Of a DNA stretch of 7,665 nucleotides, positions 5,905 through 7,665 are shown piece after piece (the first letter of the stretch is position 1; each line of letters opens with the position of its first letter). Below the pieces are notes generated by a model. The model did no database searches. It worked only from the letters and a program-made list of their open reading frames with translations, and was not told the origin of the DNA. The stretch covers positions 1 to 7,665 of the forward strand of contig CALUVK010000066.1 of NCBI GenBank assembly GCA_944324205.1, written 5' to 3'. Position numbers and translations under genes: made by a program. Origin of the DNA: Candidatus Gastranaerophilales bacterium (GTDB taxonomy: Bacteria > Cyanobacteriota > Vampirovibrionia > Gastranaerophilales > Gastranaerophilaceae).

Positions 5905-7665
5905 TTATTCAGCAATTAATCTTGCTTTGTCTTCTTCAGTTACACCTTTGATGGTAAGATTAATTCTTCCTTTATCATCAATTTTAATAACTTTGACAAT
6001 AACCTCATCGCCGATGTTAACATGCGGCTCTATTGTTTCAATTCTTTCCTGACAAATTTGAGAGATATGAACCATACCGTCTTTGCCGCCGCCAAGTTCA
6101 ACGAAAGCACCAATCGGAATAATTCTGACAACTTTTCCCTTTATAACCATTCCGACTTCCGGTTTGAAGGTCAAATCTTTTATCATCTTTTTAGCGATTG
6201 CTGCGCCTTCCTGATCATTAGAAGTAATTGTAACTACACCGCTGTCTTGAATATCGATTTCAGCTCCTGATGCTTCAATAATAGCTCTGATTTGTTTTCC
6301 GCCAGGTCCGATAACCGTTCCAATATCCTCAACCGGAATAGTCATTGTTGTAATACTTGGAGCGTATGGGGACAGATGATCTGCCGGTTTGGTAATAACT
6401 TTTCTCATCTCACCTAAGATATGAAGTCTGCCTTCTTTTGCTTGAGCCAAAGCTCTTCTTAAAGTTTCGTTTGCAATACCTTTAGCCTTCATATCCATTT
6501 GAAGAGCTGTAATTCCATCGTCATTACCTGTAACTTTAAAGTCCATATCGCCTAAAAAGTCTTCAATACCTTGAATATCTGTCAGTACAACCGGTTCTCT
6601 GCCCGGTTCGGTAATCATACCCATTGCAACACCGCCAATCATGCATTTTACCGGAACGCCTGCATTCATAAGCGCCATTGAAGAACCGCAGGTTGAACCC
6701 ATTGAAGTTGAACCGTTTGATTCTAAAACATCAGAGGTTACGCGGATTGTGTATCCGAATTCTTCTTGTGAAGGAAGTGCCGGAACATTAGCTCTTTCGG
6801 CTAAGTTTCCGTGTCCTACTTCACGTCTTCCCGGACCTCTTAGAGGTTTAACTTCACCTACTGAAAAACCGGGGAAGATATATTTGTGCATATAAGTTTT
6901 TTCAGTTTCCGGATCAACACCGTCTAATTCCTGCTTCATGCCAGGCCCTGCAAGAGTTGCAACAGATAAAATCTGTGTTTGGCCTCTTGTAAATACAGCA
7001 GAACCGTGAGCACGCGGAATTACGCCGACTTCGCACCATATAGGACGAACTTCGTTCGGTTTTCTTCCGTCTGCTCTAACGCCCTCATCAAGAATCATTG
7101 CACGCATAATTTTCTTTTCTGCAGCCTTGAATTCTTCTGCAACAAAATCAATCCCTGTTTCTTCAATGATTTGATGAATATAGTGATCCTCAGGAAGTGC
7201 TTCAACTTTTTCTTTAACAAGTTTTTTAGCTTCTTCAAGTTTATTTTGTCTGTATTCTCTGTCAAAGTTGTGATATGCATCAAAAATCATATCGTGTGCA
7301 ACTTCATCAATAATATTTTTAAGTTCGGTTGTATCATAAGGATTTACAAACTCTTCCTTAACAACACCGCAAGCCTTTGCAAATTCAACCTGCGCTTCAC
7401 ACTGTTTTCTGATTTCAACCTGTGCAAACTCAACAGCTTCCATAATATCGTCCTCTGTTACGAATTTACATCCGGCCTCAACCATAATAACACTGTCATG
7501 TGTACCTGCTACAACGATATCCAAATCGGATTTATCTGCCTGCTGGTGAGTAGGGTTTGCAATAAGCTCACCGTCTACTTTTGAAACTCTAACTGCACCA
7601 ATCGGGCCTTCAAAAGGAGCTCCTGAAAGCATTAATGCGCAAGAAGCACCTAACATAGCCAATGT
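5905..7665 (-). CDS. pnp: Polyribonucleotide nucleotidyltransferase (PNPase), N-terminal end missing (runs off right edge)
   Basis: PNPase degrades RNA 3' to 5' using phosphate, releasing nucleoside diphosphates, and works in the cytoplasm, often in the RNA degradosome. The frame is open to the window edge. The first complete residue before AMLGASCALMLSG is a Leu codon (TTG, 7660-7662) preceded by Thr, so this TTG is internal and not a start. By comparison with E. coli (711 residues), about 120 N-terminal residues are missing. Numbering from that Leu, the order is: end of the first RNase PH core (to about 100), helical domain (about 108-185), and the catalytic second RNase PH core (about 190-420). 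This core has FTRGQTQIL, GPGRREVGHG, the phosphate-binding NGSTSM at 316-321, and active-site Asp368, Asp374 and Lys376 in EDFLGDMDFK. A KH domain follows (GPGGKQI from 452) and then an S1 domain (about 501-571). The protein stops soon after S1, with no long acidic tail. Identification is firm. Confidence 0.97.
   Translation of the reverse strand, partial: TLAMLGASCALMLSGAPFEGPIGAVRVSKVDGELIANPTHQQADKSDLDIVVAGTHDSVIMVEAGCKFVTEDDIMEAVEFAQVEIRKQCEAQVEFAKACGVVKEEFVNPYDTTELKNIIDEVAHDMIFDAYHNFDREYRQNKLEEAKKLVKEKVEALPEDHYIHQIIEETGIDFVAEEFKAAEKKIMRAMILDEGVRADGRKPNEVRPIWCEVGVIPRAHGSAVFTRGQTQILSVATLAGPGMKQELDGVDPETEKTYMHKYIFPGFSVGEVKPLRGPGRREVGHGNLAERANVPALPSQEEFGYTIRVTSDVLESNGSTSMGSTCGSSMALMNAGVPVKCMIGGVAMGMITEPGREPVVLTDIQGIEDFLGDMDFKVTGNDDGITALQMDMKAKGIANETLRRALAQAKEGRLHILGEMRKVITKPADHLSPYAPSITTMTIPVEDIGTVIGPGGKQIRAIIEASGAEIDIQDSGVVTITSNDQEGAAIAKKMIKDLTFKPEVGMVIKGKVVRIIPIGAFVELGGGKDGMVHISQICQERIETIEPHVNIGDEVIVKVIKIDDKGRINLTIKGVTEEDKARLIAE

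Noticed and set aside
6979..7584. Open plus-strand frame of 201 codons inside pnp
   Set aside because: It is antisense to conserved PNPase sequence. The product is rich in Phe, Asn and Cys with no domain logic, as expected from the complement of an AT-rich gene.
7660..7662. TTG as the start codon of pnp
   Set aside because: The frame stays open upstream to the window edge, and the residues around it (TLAMLGASCAL) align with the interior of the first RNase PH domain, so the true start lies outside.
1..7665. CRISPR arrays, insertion sequences, integrases, phage or toxin-antitoxin genes
   Set aside because: No regularly spaced repeats, transposase motifs, terminal inverted repeats with target duplications, or toxin/antitoxin-like small gene pairs were seen on either strand.

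Overview
The window reads as a piece of chromosome from a low-GC bacterium. Coding DNA is moderately AT-rich, and the main gene-free stretch at 5306-5623 is strongly AT-rich. The CtpA and PNPase sequences have a cyanobacterial flavour (for example LVIIAPLEDSPAEKAGL in the CtpA PDZ region, and GPGRREVGHG in PNPase). With the low GC, an orphan LuxR/GerE-type regulator and no photosynthesis genes, this suggests a non-photosynthetic relative of Cyanobacteria such as Melainabacteria/Gastranaerophilales. That placement is inference from remembered family patterns and was not tested by a search.

Layout. Positions 1-1305 (minus) hold the first 435 codons of recJ, the single-strand DNA exonuclease; its 3' end runs off the left edge. 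Just upstream on the same strand, 1313-2506 is ctpA, a secreted S41 carboxy-terminal processing protease. The recJ ribosome binding site overlaps the ctpA stop codon, so the two look like a translationally coupled ctpA-recJ operon read leftward from a promoter near 2545. Positions 2507-2818 carry no gene. This gap has the ctpA promoter, an unexplained and relatively GC-rich block (2581-2750), and a perfect 17-bp hairpin at 2771-2807 that ends the next gene. Positions 2819-5305 (minus) encode an 828-residue acidic, mostly helical protein of unknown function with one canonical EF-hand calcium loop near its N terminus. An AT-rich divergent regulatory region (5306-5623) separates it from a plus-strand gene at 5624-5851, a 75-residue protein that is only a LuxR/GerE DNA-binding domain. 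That gene converges on pnp (5905-7665, minus, 5' end beyond the right edge), and the two share a perfect bidirectional terminator hairpin at 5858-5894.

The flanking genes are housekeeping functions: recombination repair (RecJ), envelope proteolysis (CtpA) and RNA turnover (PNPase). The accessory centre is the divergent pair of the EF-hand protein and the orphan LuxR-type regulator, each with its own terminator. This pair is the most likely place for undescribed biology. The obvious working idea is that the small regulator controls its neighbour, itself, or both. The sequence gives the arrangement but not the function.
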